From Sequoia sempervirens (Eukaryota > Streptophyta > Pinopsida > Cupressales > Cupressaceae): a DNA stretch of 64,000 nt. Shown here piece by piece: positions 1 to 12,049 of this stretch; position 1 is the first letter of the stretch; each line of letters starts with the position of its first letter. The notes beneath the pieces are model-generated. The model did not search any database. It was not told where the DNA came from and worked only from the letters and a program-made list of their open reading frames with translations. Where the stretch lies: assembly GCA_007258455.2 (NCBI GenBank), contig VDFB02262614.1, positions 150,001 through 214,000 on the forward strand. The letters run 5' to 3'. Made by a program: the position numbers and the translations under genes.

Positions 1-651
1 ACAAGACACGTGAATAGTGAGAGAAAGAGAGAAATATGATCATTAGGACATATAGGAAGAGTGCTCAAGTTAGAAGATCAGATAAATGAGAAATGGGTGT
101 AACATAATGCTATTGTTTGAAGGATTGCTTAAGGTATTCAACACTAGAAGAATAAAGCAATGAAGCACCAATGCACATTAATTAAGGTCATATGCAAAGA
201 TACAAACAATAGTAACCATGAAATAATATATCATAGCATGATATAATATGAAATTATAAAAATTTCTCAAGTGTCTATATGGAAACATCAAAGGACGATA
301 TAATGCAATAAGCTGAAATAAAACAAACATCCTATGAATATCCATATTAAAAATTCTTTGACCATAAATCTGATGAGAATTTTTGTTCAATAAGTTTTAT
401 CAAGGCAAGGATAAATATCCTTCAATGAATTGTCTAAATAAAAAATATGATATTCAATAGATGACAATGAATTATGAAATATCTAATTTATAAAATTTCA
501 AATAGTTTTATGTACATTGAGTCAGTCAAATTGATGCATGTGGAAATAATAATTTCATTGTGATCATGGAAAGATCGATATGTGATGTGTATAATAGGAT
601 AAGAAGCAAGAGGGGATTATGTGCAATGTCTAATGCCCACTGGAAAACTAC
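1..651. other. Unassigned AT-rich sequence
   Basis: No gene with recognisable homology is seen here. A minus-strand open frame at 178-390 follows an acceptor-like CAG at about 371, but it has no clear donor and no recognised domain. It may be a decayed exon of the same unrecognised minus-strand gene as the two exon-like segments at 652-732 and 857-951. Confidence 0.3.
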
Positions 652-732
652 ATTTATGATTTTAGAAGGTGGTACTATAGGATCAACGAGCACCGACTGA
701 GTTGCCTTTTCAAATTTCATTGGTTTAGATAG
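652..732 (-). other. Candidate host exon, 81 nt, unrecognised gene
   Basis: On the minus strand an acceptor-like AATGCAG is followed by exactly 27 open codons beginning LSKPMKFEKATQ and ending PPSKIIN. A weaker GTAGTT donor comes next. The length is a multiple of three and the phase (0 in, 0 out) matches the end of the candidate exon at 857-951, so the two would join in frame. I do not recognise the protein. It could be part of a living gene extending beyond the window or a relic. The donor is not a strong consensus. Confidence 0.4.
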
Positions 733-856
733 CTGCATTAAGAAATTGAAAGTAGGGATTAGTCAAGGGAAAAAATAGTTAAAAGGAAAAACCATGAAAA
801 TATTAGAAAAATAAATTCTTTAATATGAAATAGAGGCCAGATGGAATAAAACTTAC

Positions 857-951
857 ATATGTCATTTCAAGTGCTTTTGACAGGCCAACAAGGCCAGGAA
901 CTTGTTGTGTGCCTACATTTGAGAGATCAATACATGTAGGAGAAGAAGATC
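857..951 (-). other. Candidate host exon, 95 nt, unrecognised gene
   Basis: On the minus strand a TTTAG acceptor precedes a 95-nt segment that ends at a consensus GTAAGT donor (plus strand 851-856). Two leading bases complete a codon, then 31 codons are open, including CIDLSNVGTQQVPGLVGL. The segment ends in phase 0, matching the candidate exon at 652-732. The composition looks like ordinary coding sequence rather than transposon, but I cannot name the family. Transcript or homology evidence would be needed to call it a gene. Confidence 0.45.
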
Positions 952-1169
952 CTAAATTAAAGTTATTTAATTTTAAAGCTAATCAATGAAATGAAGACAA
1001 AAGATTTAAACTGACAAATTTTGCACTTATATAGATCTAATTTTCATTTAGTAGATTGAAGTGCGGTTGACATGCATGTGTGGCAGAAAAAAGATTATTT
1101 GCATTGTTAATGGTGGTCAACAGAGAACTCGACATTTATGAATTATGGTATTAAGTCTTTAATTGAACA

Positions 1170-1830
1170 AGAGATGTCAACCCATAAAAGCAAACGATAG
1201 ATATAGACCCTCTCAAGAGACACAAATTTCACCCTAATCAAACAATCTGAGCAAATGAATAAAAAATGCAGGAAAGACAGTGTAAAAGATATAGGGAATA
1301 AGAAACACCTCCCTTTTTGACAAATCTCATCGCCATCAAATAATATGTGAAAATGAATAAAAAACACAAATAATCCTTTGGTTGATAGTCTTAAAGCTTG
1401 ATACCAGAATCCATTAAGGACAACTACACTTCAGTCCATTGATAATAAATGAAAATTAGGGACTAACAAATGCTAAATGTCCTTGTTAAAACACCACGTG
1501 TTGACAGAAACACTCAGTGTGAAGAGATGACTATATAAAAGAACATTACAAAGCCATGAAATATTTCCAATAGCAACAAAACATTACCAATTGATGTGTT
1601 GAGTCTTTAACTCAACAACAAAGAGTGACCCATAAAAGCACTCAAAGATAGGGAAGAATAGGCATTAATCCATAAATTACAGAAAACAAACAATAGACAT
1701 TAATTCATAAAAGGAAAAGATGTAAAAAACTATACAATGACACTGTAAAAGATATAAGAACTTACAAAAGCCTCATTTTTTGCTTCAAATACAATAGACA
1801 TAAACCCTATCAACAGACACAGATTCCACT
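1170..1830 (-). repeat. Mini-exon cassette array, left piece
   Basis: This piece holds one divergent cassette (about 1183-1290), a longer spacer (about 1370-1600) and the left half of a second cassette (about 1755-1830) that element A split. The cassette core on the plus strand reads gatataggaacttac, then gcctcctttttgcttcc, then a stretch rich in agacataaaccctctcaata, then tcatcaaacaatctgagc. Read on the minus strand it is a 78-nt exon-like block between an acceptor-like CAG and a GTAAGT donor. Spacer and cassettes recur at 13305-13698 and 18212-21480. Confidence 0.85.
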
Positions 1831-3085
1831 TGATGAGTCCAGTTTATGACTTAATTTTGATAGAAGTTTATTGTCTATTGGTCGTAGTTGTCATAGACTT
1901 TGATGTTTGGATGTTGATCTTTTTATGATATTTCCTCAAAACCATAGACATTGGGCATAAGCTTATTTTTACAATCTTTAATGACATTGACATGCTATAT
2001 GAACTATCTGTGTTGATTTTACATGTGGATTAATGAATGCTACTTAAAGATAGTTATGGATATGCAATTGTTGTGCATACTAATATTGTTTTGTAGATAT
2101 AATTAGCAGCCTACAAAATTAAAGAAGATTCTGCCAGCTAGCCATTCGCCATAACGGTCAACAAGGTGGTCATTCAAAGGTCAACGAAGGGAAGACTCTC
2201 GACGGTGGGAGATTCTTCATTCAAATCGAAGTTGTAACTGCCTTGTAGATGGTCTTAATTGTTTGCTAAGTGAATATAGGCATTACTGTTGTGCTAAATC
2301 TACATTAAGGCAAATATGCCTGACCAGATTCCATGCATGCATAACCGCCTCTCCACTTTTTATGCTTTCCTTAAAGTGGCATCCCCCTAATTTGTTGGAG
2401 TTGATCGCCTTGCTAGGTGATTAGTTAGTATCTTTTCTCCCTATAAATAAGACTCAGATGCTCCTTCAAAAGAGGTTGCTTAATCTGATGATGTACTCAC
2501 ATTCTTACTTTTTCAGTAATATAGTCATGATGCTCTATTGTACTTGTGTTTTCCAATGAATAAAATGAGTTTATAAGTTCGTGCATCTGATTTTACATTT
2601 GTCTTAAGGGATACTCATCCAAGGGGGCCCACTAGGTGAGCATTCCATCCTTTAGCTTAGTTGTTACTTTCTATTTAGTAATTAGTTAAAAATCTGGCAC
2701 TAATTGTTCCTACAGCCACTAGAATTCCATTTTGTGACTATTCTTACAGCCAAAGAAGACATAGTAGTTTCCTGTTTGATTGCTCAGATTTTCATTTTTT
2801 TCATGCATTTCAACTTAGTATAGTTGTTGGTTGATGCTCAACACGTATGTTATTTCTTTCCAAGCAATTTACCTTCAACATTCTATCTTTCTTAATTGTA
2901 GAATGAATATGGCTACTTTGGATCCTTAGTGCACATACTGTGCTGACCCATTTCAAGTTCACGTCCCTGGGTTGACAAGTTAAATGCACCTTCATGATGA
3001 TTGAAATAGATATTCAGATTAGATGTCCAATCTCTGAATCACAGTTGTAAGGGCTTAGTTGTTAGATCATTGTAGGAGGACAACA
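1831..3085 (+). repeat. 5' LTR of element A
   Basis: Starts TGATGAGTCC and ends GGACAACA. It holds a TATA box (ctataaataa, 2441-2450) and a polyadenylation signal AATAAA at 2559-2564, consistent with U3-R-U5 order on the plus strand. It pairs along its whole length with 12050-13304, and both copies are 1255 bp. Confidence 0.95.
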
Positions 3086-3106
3086 TTTTTGGCGCCGTTG
3101 TTGGGG
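3086..3106 (+). promoter_or_regulatory. Primer-binding site of element A
   Basis: Directly after the LTR the sequence reads tttttggcgccgttgttggg, the form typical of Athila/Tat-type gypsy elements. The TGGCGCC core would pair with a tRNA 3' end to prime minus-strand DNA synthesis. The tRNA identity was not determined. Confidence 0.8.
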
Positions 3107-3266
3107 ATGGTGTCAAACTAGGGAGCTCTTTGGAGTCATTGATAGTCTTTCTTGTTGTAGTATTTCTAAAGTTTGTTCTCAGTACACCCCTCATTTAGGA
3201 AAGTAATGATCCATCATTCTTTTTCCAATTCTTTATGTGAGCTGGCTGATAGTGAGTTGATACCGT

Positions 3267-5100
3267 ATGCATAGAGGAAGGAGGAAAGATGCTCATGGGA
3301 GATTCCTTCCTAATAATCATGATCCATTCCAGCTAGTTGAGTATCAGAACTTGCCAAGAGAAGAAGAAGAAGAAGATCCACACCCCTTTGTTGATGCATT
3401 TCCTAATCTGAACAATTCTAAAATTCCCTCTGAAGACCAAATCGACTTGAAAATCCCTTTGCTTTGGAACTACATCAGGCAGGCATGGGTGATGCAAATA
3501 GAAACAAACCTAACCAACCAACTTTTCCTTTCCCTGTTGCTCATCAAAATGAAGTTGACAACCTAAAAAATATCCTTGCTTCAGTCCTTCCTAAGTTCTA
3601 TGGACTTGTCACAGAAGATCCTGATACTTTTTTGTTTGAGTTTGACATACTCTACAGGAGTTATGACTATACCACTGATTCCCACAGGCTTAAGCTATTT
3701 CCTACCACCTTGAAAGAAGTTATGTTAAGATGGTTCATGAGCCTAGGTAGAAATACTATGGAAACTTGGGAGGACATGAAGACAAAGTTCCTTGAGAAAT
3801 ACAAGGAGTATTGTAGGGGAAATGACATGAGAGGAGATGAAATTTTTAGGATGCAACAAAAGGAAGACGAGAGCCTGGAGGATTACATTGCAAGGTTTCT
3901 ATTTTGTCTGTAGAAATATTCAACTATTTTTCCTAAGAGGAATTAATGATAGTTGCATTGATGCCTTGGACCTGATGGGAGGAGGAGATATCTCCCAAGT
4001 TCCTTGGGAGGATATCAAGAAGATATGTCAGAACTACTCTAGGGTAGCTTCAAAGAAAGGGAGAGCTTACCAATATTCAATGGGTAAGTCATCTACCAGT
4101 GGAGTTTCAAGAATGAAGATTACTCACTTGCTAGCAGACTTCAAGCAAGACATTATAAATAATCTAGCTACTTAGCTGGATACACTTCAGGCCAAAAAGA
4201 AACAAGAGAAGGCAGGGGCAACATTGGCAGAGTATTACCCCCATTGCAGACAAAAGAAGGACTGCAGATGCAAGATGATAGCTAATATTGAAAGCAGGTA
4301 GATTCCACCCGAGTTCAAGCCAATCCAGGGTGAAGATGACTAGGTCTACAACATTGCACAATCCAAGAAAAGGTATGCCACCAGATCCACTCTCTTTTGC
4401 TGGACCATATTTCAATTCCTATTCATCTGGTAACCAATGGCAACCCCCATATCCATCTAACTATGGAGGATATCCACCATAACCTTGGAATAACCCTCCA
4501 AATTTCTGGCCTAATCACCAAAACTCTCCACCCCAGTGGCAGCAACCTTAGGGGAATTGGTAGCAATTTCAAGGAAATTGGCAGCCACCCCCAGGAAATT
4601 GGCAGCAAACATCTCAATGGAGGGGAGGGTAGCAATGGCCAAACCAGACAAATAGTTACATGTAACCACCTTCTTAGCCCCAACAACCTATTATAATGTC
4701 TCCTCCTATTAGCTCGAGTTCAAATGCACCTAAACCTACTCAGCTACTAGCTCAGCCCACACCCAACCCAAATAACAAACCGCAACAACCAGTATACTCC
4801 ACTGATCCAAATCAATTCCCTACATATGTTGTGAGTGTAAGTGACATTCACTTGCATTCAAGAACTACCTTGCCAACTCCTTCCACACCTATTATCACTA
4901 CGCTTCTTGTGGAAGAAGAGGAGCCTCTGAATACCCCCATTTAGCCAAGTGCACCTAAGAATCCTGAACCAGTCCTAGTCAAGTAGACTGCACAAACACC
5001 CCCATTTCCCCAAAGATTGGAAACTCTAAAAGAAAAGGAAGAAAAGGAGGACACAAATTTTGACATTTTAGATCAGTTGAAGCATATATGTGTCTAGATA
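3267..5100 (+). pseudogene. Element A gag (broken)
   Basis: Encodes the capsid-like protein. The ATG at 3267 opens an acidic N-terminus with an E-run; the frame shifts at about 3460 and again at about 3890. The central Retrotrans_gag domain (3560-3910) shows FYGLVTEDPDTFLFEFD, LRWFMSL and the W-x-x-M-K-x-x-FLEKY pattern. A short Cys/His segment (about 4230-4270) and a long Pro/Gln/Trp-rich tail (4380-4700) follow. Stops at 4173, 4480, 4549, 4561, 4630 and 4942 break the tail. Element B carries the homologous gag on the opposite strand and still has glutamine where A has the stop at 4173. Confidence 0.85.
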
Positions 5101-6050
5101 CCTCTATTTCAGGCCATAAAAGATGTTCCAATCTATGGCAAGGAAATTAAGGAAGCATGCCTTAAGAAGTCAGGCAGGAAGAGAAAGACCCCACTACAAT
5201 TCATGTCGTGGGACAACTAACTGACATCATGATTGGGAGAGTGACTATTCCCAAATATAATGATCTAGGGAGTCCTATGGTAGTTGTCATAAATGGGATC
5301 CAGATAAAGAATGCTCTGATTGACTTGGGAGCAGCAATAAATGTAATGACCAAGGATATCCTACAGTAACTAAATTTTGCAAGCATGAGACCTACTCCTA
5401 CTGTCCTGCAGCTTGCTGATAGTTCAACTATTAAACCTGATGGTGTAGTAGAGGACCTTGTGGTAACTCTAGACTCATGGGAGTACCCAGTAGATTTCAT
5501 GATTCTTTCTCCTAAAGCCACACTCAGTGGGTACCCTATCATTCTAGGAAGACCATGGTTAGCAACAACAGATGCATATATTGGATGCAGGACATGAGAC
5601 ATGATCATTTTTTATGGAAAGAGCACCAAAAAGCTTGTTCTCTACCCTCCTGCTTAGCCATCCCATGACATGGATAATCCTGTATGGCAACATGTTGGTG
5701 AAGAGGCTAAGGAAGTTAATTTTGTGGCATAGCTTATGTTGTTAGGTAGAAGCTCTTTCATGCAGCTTCAAGAGGAAGATGAAGTATTGTCTAACATAAT
5801 TCAGAATCATTTTCAAATAGAGGAAGCATCATCCTCTCATTCTGGTGATCCAGTAAAGACACTTCTACCCGCTCTTCCTGTAACAGAACTTCCTGCAGCA
5901 ACAGGTATGTCTCATACATTTCTGCTACATGAAATCAAAGTACCAAGCATTAATGAAGCAACTATGGTAGAGATAACTACACAAGTGCAAGTGTCAGAAG
6001 GAAAATATCTAAATATTAACAACAAATTGAGTGAAGAACAATAGTTGTCA
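5100..6050 (+). pseudogene. Element A protease and linker (broken)
   Basis: A retropepsin-like domain. The active-site motif reads ALIDLGAAINVMT at about 5315-5353; the DLGA form is usual in Athila-type elements. The second conserved block, YPIILGRPWLAT, lies at about 5532-5567. Stops at 5218 and about 5368, and one after the GCRT block, interrupt it. The 5736-6044 stretch is an acidic linker to RT with no recognised domain. Confidence 0.8.
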
Positions 6051-6149
6051 TTGACAAACTTATTGAGAACCCACCAACATGCATTTGTGTGGGACTATCA
6101 TGATATGAAGGGCTTGGACCCTAAGTTTCAATTACTCATAGGATTTACA

Positions 6150-7440
6150 TCATAGATGATTGTACCCCAATAAGGCAGCCACAAAGAAGAATTGACCCTA
6201 CATTAAGAGAAATTGTAAAAGGAGAATTATAGAAATTGTTGGATGTAGGATTCATCTACCCCATTTCAGATAGTCAGTGGGTGTCTCCATTGGTGATTGT
6301 GCCCAAAAAGGGAGGGAAGTGGTGAGTTTGTTTTGATTACAGGGAACTCAATGCTACCACCAAAAAAGACCATTTTCCCTTACCTTTCATAGATCAAGTT
6401 CTAGATTCACTTGCAAGCAAGCAGTACTTTTCTTTTCTAGATGGATTTAAAGGCTATAACCATATCCAAATTGCACCAAAGGACTAGGAGAAGACTACCT
6501 TTACCTATCCATGGGGGACCTATGCCTACTCAGTACTTCCATTTGGCTTATGCAATGCACTTGCAACCTTTCAGAGGGCAGTCATTAGCATATTTTTAGA
6601 TATTTCTCATGATTGCATGGAAATTTATATGGATGATTTTACCACTTATGGTGCTGATTTCAATGGAGCATTGGAAAATATCAGGAGAGTCCTACAGAGA
6701 TGTGAATACCACAATCTATCTCTAAATAGTGAGAAGTGCTTCATGATGATGTAGGAAGGTGTAGTCCTTGGCCACTACATCTCTCACAAAGGAATTCAAG
6801 TAGATCCTGCAAAGATTAAGGTGATCACAAATCTGCCTACACTTGCAAAACAAAAATATGTTAGGAGTTTCTTGGGCCATGCATGCTACTATAGGCGTTT
6901 CATCAAGGATTTCAGCAAAATAGCAGCACCATTGTATATTCTTCTTACTAAAGATGTTGAGTTTCAGTGGACTGAAGACAGTGACAAGGGATTTTCTGAT
7001 TTGAAGGCAACTTTGACTCATGCTTCTGTACTCAAAGGTCCTAATTGGGAGTTTCCTTTCCAAATCCATACAGATGCATCAGAATATGTCATAGGAGCAG
7101 TCCTGGGACATAAAGGAGCTATTGAAAATGTTATTTATTTTTTCAGCAAAAACTTGCAAGGAGCTAAATTCAACTATACAGTGATAGAAAAATAAATGTT
7201 GGCAGTAATCTATGCCCTCAACAAATTTAGGCACTACATAACAGGCTACCAAATATTTGTGCACACAAATCATGCAACCATTCGGTATCTCATGAATAAA
7301 CCTCTGATATCAGGTAGGTTAGCAAGATGGTTATTGCTGATGTAGGAGTTTGACATAAACATTGTAGATAAACCAGGGAAGGCCAATGTTTTTGCAGACC
7401 TTTTTTCAAGGCTGACTTCATCAGAGGACAATCAAGTCAT
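6150..7440 (+). pseudogene. Element A reverse transcriptase and RNase H (broken)
   Basis: Ty3-type RT is recognisable from PLVIVPKKGGKW (about 6287), DYRELNATTKKDHFPLPFIDQ, FSFLDGF, LPFGLCNA and the catalytic box YMDDF at 6626-6640. The FLGHACYYRRFIKDFS connection and the RNase H half (FQIHTDASEYVIGAVLG, then EKxMLAV.YAL) follow. In-frame stops include 6323 (TGA), 6485, 6750, 7194 and 7342. The catalytic aspartates remain, but the frame is closed at many points. Confidence 0.9.
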
Positions 7441-7509
7441 AGATGAATCTTTCCCCAAGGAGCACTTTTTTCCATCAATGTGCAAACACCCTAGTATGCT
7501 GAAATAGCT

Positions 7510-8832
7510 AACTATCTGGTCACAAGGAGAGTCCCTCCCCACTTCTCTCCAAAAGAGATAAAGGTGCTCATTGAAAAGTCATTTCCTTTTTCATGGATTG
7601 CAGGATGTTTGTTTTACACTGGGCCAGACCATGTTATGGGGAGATCTGTGAGGGAAGATGAGACATATGATATTTTGCATGCATGCGAGAATGAACCATG
7701 TGGAGGACATTTTGCAGCCAAGAGGACAATGATGAAGGTTCTGAACACAAGATATTACTGGCCAACACTCCATAAGGATGTAGGAAGATATGCAAGAAAG
7801 TGTGATAGATGCCAGAGGATGGGAAAACCAACCAAATCTGATGAGATGCTCCTTTACCCTCAGGTAGTAATCACTCCATTTGACAAGTGGGGATTGGATT
7901 TTGTAAGACCCATTGATCCTCCATCCAATGGTAAATCTTATATCTTAGTATGCACTGATTATGTAACCAAATGGGTAAAAGTTAAGGCCATGAAGCATGC
8001 AAGAGATAATAAGGTTACTGAATTTATTTATGAGGAGATTTTTACATGGTATGGGGTTCCAAGATAGATAGTGACTGATCAAGGTCCTCAATTCACCTCA
8101 ACCCTTGTTGCAGCATTGGTCAATGAGTACAATATAAGGCACAAGAAGTCCACTCCTTATCACCCTCAAGCCAATGGCGTTGAGGTGACTAACAGAGAAA
8201 TTGAAGCAATTCTGACCAAAACAATGGCTGTTCATAAGAAGGATTGGGAAAATAGGCTGCCAGAGGCTATCTGGGCCTATAAGACAACCTGGAAAACAAC
8301 AACAGGCTTCACTCCATTTGATTTGTTGTATGGAAAGACAACTATGCTGCCCATTGAATTTGAGCATAAGACTCTTAGGATTGCACTAGACTTGGGGATG
8401 GATATCTCTGAAGCACAAAGAGACTGAATCATGCAGCTCAATGCATTGGATGAAATGAGGAAGGCAACCTTGCATCATACAGAGGTAGTGCAGAATCAGA
8501 GAATAAAGTGGCATGACAAGTTCATCAAAGGCAAGAAATTATAGCCAAGAGATTGGGCCTTGCTCTACGACTCCAGATATCAAGATAATGTAGGAAAATT
8601 ACAGACAAGGTGGCTAGGACCATATGAGGTTGTTTAAGTCTTCCCCAATGGTGTTGTTCAACTCACCACCATTGATGCTGTCAGATTTAGGCTACTTTTC
8701 AATGGTCATCACCTCAGATTGTATCACAAGCCAACCTCTAAGGAGGAATTCCTGCAACAATTTTCTCAACATGCAACACCCGAACTTCCTATAGTCGAAG
8801 GAAGCGGACCTAGTGTCCCTCCTTCTGGCTAA
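7510..8832 (+). pseudogene. Element A integrase (broken)
   Basis: The zinc-binding HHCC region reads DILHACENEPCGGHF ... KCDRCQ (7670-7815). The DDE catalytic core follows, with first Asp in GLDFV (about 7894), second Asp in TDQGPQF (about 8075) and the Glu in ANGVEVTNRE (about 8175). One residue is missing from the usual NGQVE motif. Stops fall at 8065 and 8425. The C-terminal segment continues to 8832 with GPYEVV and LRLYHKP blocks, and no chromodomain is seen. Confidence 0.88.
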
Positions 8833-9742
8833 CTAAGGTACATAACTTGTCATAATAAAGACTTCCACTTTTGTGGGGGTCCACTTCTTCACCCATCCGC
8901 CCATCCATCTCCACCTTTCTCTCTCTTTCATCATGCCTCCATAATTTCACTTCATTCCATCATCACTTCACTCCATTCCACGTCACTTTCATTAATTGCT
9001 CAACTGACCTTTTAAAAGGTGACCAGTACTTTCTCCATAATCTTTGTAGTAGATCTTCCAAGAATCTAGGTATGTGCGCATCAAGTTGTTATCTCTCAAT
9101 TGTCTTTTAGTACATTCAATTCATTTAAAATTAATATGGACATTCTCCATAGCATGTCATTATTCCCTACCCTGTCAAATTGTCATAACTATTGTGCATG
9201 TGAGGACACATGCTCAAATTTAGGTTGGGGGGAAGTGTGAATACTATGTCCATATTGGTTCATGTCAACAAAGTTTAAATTGAGCCGATTTGAATTCTGA
9301 GTGAGATGACAGCTCGCATGTGGGAGGTGATATCAGCCGCCACCATTTTTCTTAATCATAGCCTTCATTTATTACTCCTTTATTTCCTTTATTGCTCCTG
9401 TCATAATCTTAAGCCAAAAAAGGTAAAATTCAGATGACACTGGTGTTGGAAATTTTGTAGCATTGTCGGAAGAAGAGTTTAGTTTTTAGACAAGGATTGC
9501 ATGAAGGGAAACTTTGCAGAGCGATTATTTGATTGCAAACAACTGAACAATGGGAGGTGGGTTAATAAAAAATGAACCCACGGTTCATGACGCATTACTA
9601 CAGGATGCACCTAGCCTGGTTGAGCCCATAAATTGTGGGTGGTAGATTATTTCCTAAAGCTAAATGGTTTTAATGAAGATGTTGTGTTGGAATTTTCCCA
9701 GACATTGTCTAAAGAAAGGCCACGATAAAAGGGTTAGAAGTA
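8833..9742 (+). other. Element A spacer between pol and ORF3, with PPT-like motif
   Basis: No coding sequence is recognised. At 9221-9236 the sequence aggttggggggaag closely resembles the true polypurine tract before the 3' LTR (aggttgggggag, 12038-12049). It could be an internal PPT or a relic of an older element end. Confidence 0.6.
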
Positions 9743-12037
9743 ATGGCTACTTAAGAAAGAATTGTAGAAGTTATAGGGTTGTCTGCTGACGATGAAAATT
9801 ACCCTGCTTCCAGAGACGCCAGGTTAGCTTGGGCCTAATTTATAGAACCTGGTGACCCTCCATTGAGTGTGGATAAGCAAGGTACAAAAAGAACCTCTGC
9901 TCGAGCTATGAAAGCAAGTAGTTGTTCATGTTGTGAAGTACATTGCCTGTAAAGGTCGTCGGTCGAATCTACACTCTGTGCACTTCAAACTTCTGAATCA
10001 TGAGGCACGAGAGAAGAATGAATGTGCCAAATGTGTTATACCACCTTCTCTCAATCATGGCAATCGAGACTCAAAAAGGTAGGGATAATTCAGTTTCCCA
10101 CCATTGTCTGATCAAATTGTTAGTTGAAAAGTCTCTGCATGATGTGTCTGACATGATTTGGGAAGAATTCTTAAATATTGATCAAATTAGACCAAAACAT
10201 TTGTAACCTAGGGTTTTGCCTCAACCTCATAGGGTTAGCAAAAGATTGAGCATGGTTGAAGCTACTCGTAGTGCCTCAACTTATGACACAGGCCCTAGTG
10301 CAAATCCTCCTGCAGCTAAACAAACCATTGAGATTAGCTCTTTTGAGGCAGAGCATTCAGACAAAGAAAGTTCCTTTTTAGATTATGATGATGATGTTCC
10401 TCTTGGCATCTTAATGAGAACTAGGGCACAAAAGAAAGAGGCGGAAATAAAGAAAGGAAAAGCTAAAAAGCAAACTACAGGAAAGAAAGTGCCAAGCTCT
10501 AAGAAACAAAAGGTTGACACTATTTTTCCTGCAACCAAAGAAGAACATGAGAGCCCTCCTAGGAAATCAAGACCAGTTGGGCCAGCCTTTGGTGTGTCTC
10601 CGCAGGGAAGCCCTAAGACTAGAGAAACATCACAAGAGGACATAGAGGCCCCAATGGGGAAGGTAAATGTTGAGGAAAAGGACATATTTGAGGAGGCAAC
10701 AAACATAACACTGACAGATCTTGCTGATATCGCTGAATAGGTTGAAAGTCAAGAGTTTGAGGAAAATCAGGAGCTCCTATAGCAAGAGTAGAAGCAAGAG
10801 TTCCTACAGCAAGAGAAAGAGCTAGAACAAGAGGCCCTGTAGCTAGAACTGGGTGAACAGTCAACACCCCTGCAGCCGTAATTGGCTGAACATTTAGAAT
10901 TCCTGCAGCCAATGCTACATGAGGAGTGAGCGCCAGTGCCAGGAAAAATTATGGTAGGAATGCATAGGCCCTCTGATTTTTCAATGCACATGGTAGCTAT
11001 GAATTTATGGAAAGAGATACATAGGAGGAAAGAAGAATGGAAGGAGGAGAAATGCAGGTTTAAGAAGGAAATCCAAAAGAGAGATGAAGAAATTGAAGAT
11101 AAAAATGTAGAAATTACTACTTTAAAGGAGAAAGTGGATAATATGGTAGCCCTAGTACCTCATATATTAGAGTGTAGGAATCCTCTAAGAGTCTATGCCC
11201 TATATTTAAAGGAGAAGCATCTTTATTTTAAACTAGCAAGGATTGTTTTAGGTTTGAATCCTTCCATTGAGACTCCTCTTGAATTTATCAATTCTTATCG
11301 GATTGCTCCTCCTGAAATGAAGAATTTGTTGTGTGAATTCTACTTACATAATTATTCCGTGACTCAAGACGATGATTGGAATCCACTATTGTATGTTAGG
11401 GATGTCCAATTAAGGGAATTCATGTCTTGGATACAAAATGAGATTAGTTGGGGAAAACAGTTTAGGACTTATAGGAAAATTGAATCCAACACTCCCTTGT
11501 CCATTAGGGCTGAATCTAGAAATCTAGGGAGCATTTTCATGGATTGATACATAATTCTTTACAGACCAAGCTATGGAAATAGGATCCTGTCTAAGAGAGA
11601 GGAATTTTATAAAGAATATGTGGAGGTAGAAAAAACCAAAGGAGAATCTGTGATGGGATACCTATCACAAAGGTGGAACAATCTAATTGATGAGTTTAAA
11701 CAAGCTGAGCCTCACTCTATGCAGAACTATGTTGCAACACTTGAGAGAGTTGATAGATATATACAAATTTGAAGGAAAAAAAGATAGTTTTGTCTTCCAT
11801 TAACTTTTCAACCACCTATCCTATTGTGGCCTATGCCAAATTTTAGGTTTTACTAGTATGATGTAGCTGCAGAGAGATAGAGATGGAGCAGATTAGACAA
11901 ACAACAAGGATTCTATTGGGACCCTAATTCAAAAACTATAGGAACTGATGTAGGACAACTAGCAGTTGCAAACTTCAGGGCATTGACAAAGCAAAGGAAC
12001 AACCCTTCTTCTTCTGTTGGAGGACCAACAAAGTCTT
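9743..12037 (+). pseudogene. Element A third ORF (Athila-type extra ORF, unknown function)
   Basis: From an ATG at 9743 a long, stop-riddled frame runs almost to the PPT. Visible parts in order: a region with LSADDENYPASRDARLAW (about 9780); MNVPNVLYHLLSIMAIETQKG (10018-10080), resembling the 'putative plant transposon protein' domain of Athila ORFs; a lysine-rich basic stretch (10430-10515) like a nuclear-localisation region; a Q/E/L-rich heptad region (10740-10930) in which several stops fall at glutamine-like positions; a likely coiled coil (11000-11150); and a C-terminal part with YLSQRWNNLIDEF (about 11663). No signal peptide or transmembrane segment is seen, so an envelope role is not supported. 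Family identity is tentative. Confidence 0.6.
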
Positions 12038-12049
12038 AGGTTGGGGGAG
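12038..12049 (+). promoter_or_regulatory. Polypurine tract of element A
   Basis: The purine-rich aggttgggggag lies immediately before the 3' LTR TG and would prime plus-strand synthesis. Confidence 0.8.

Noticed and set aside
4423..4686. Minus-strand open frame rich in Leu/Pro/Trp
   Set aside because: Antisense shadow of the element A gag tail.
4173..8427. TAG as a reassigned or readthrough codon in element A
   Set aside because: TAA and TGA stops and frameshifts also occur, and element B has sense codons at comparable sites, so decay explains it better.
9743..12037. ORF3 of element A as an envelope gene
   Set aside because: No signal peptide, transmembrane helix or cleavage-like site could be seen in any frame.
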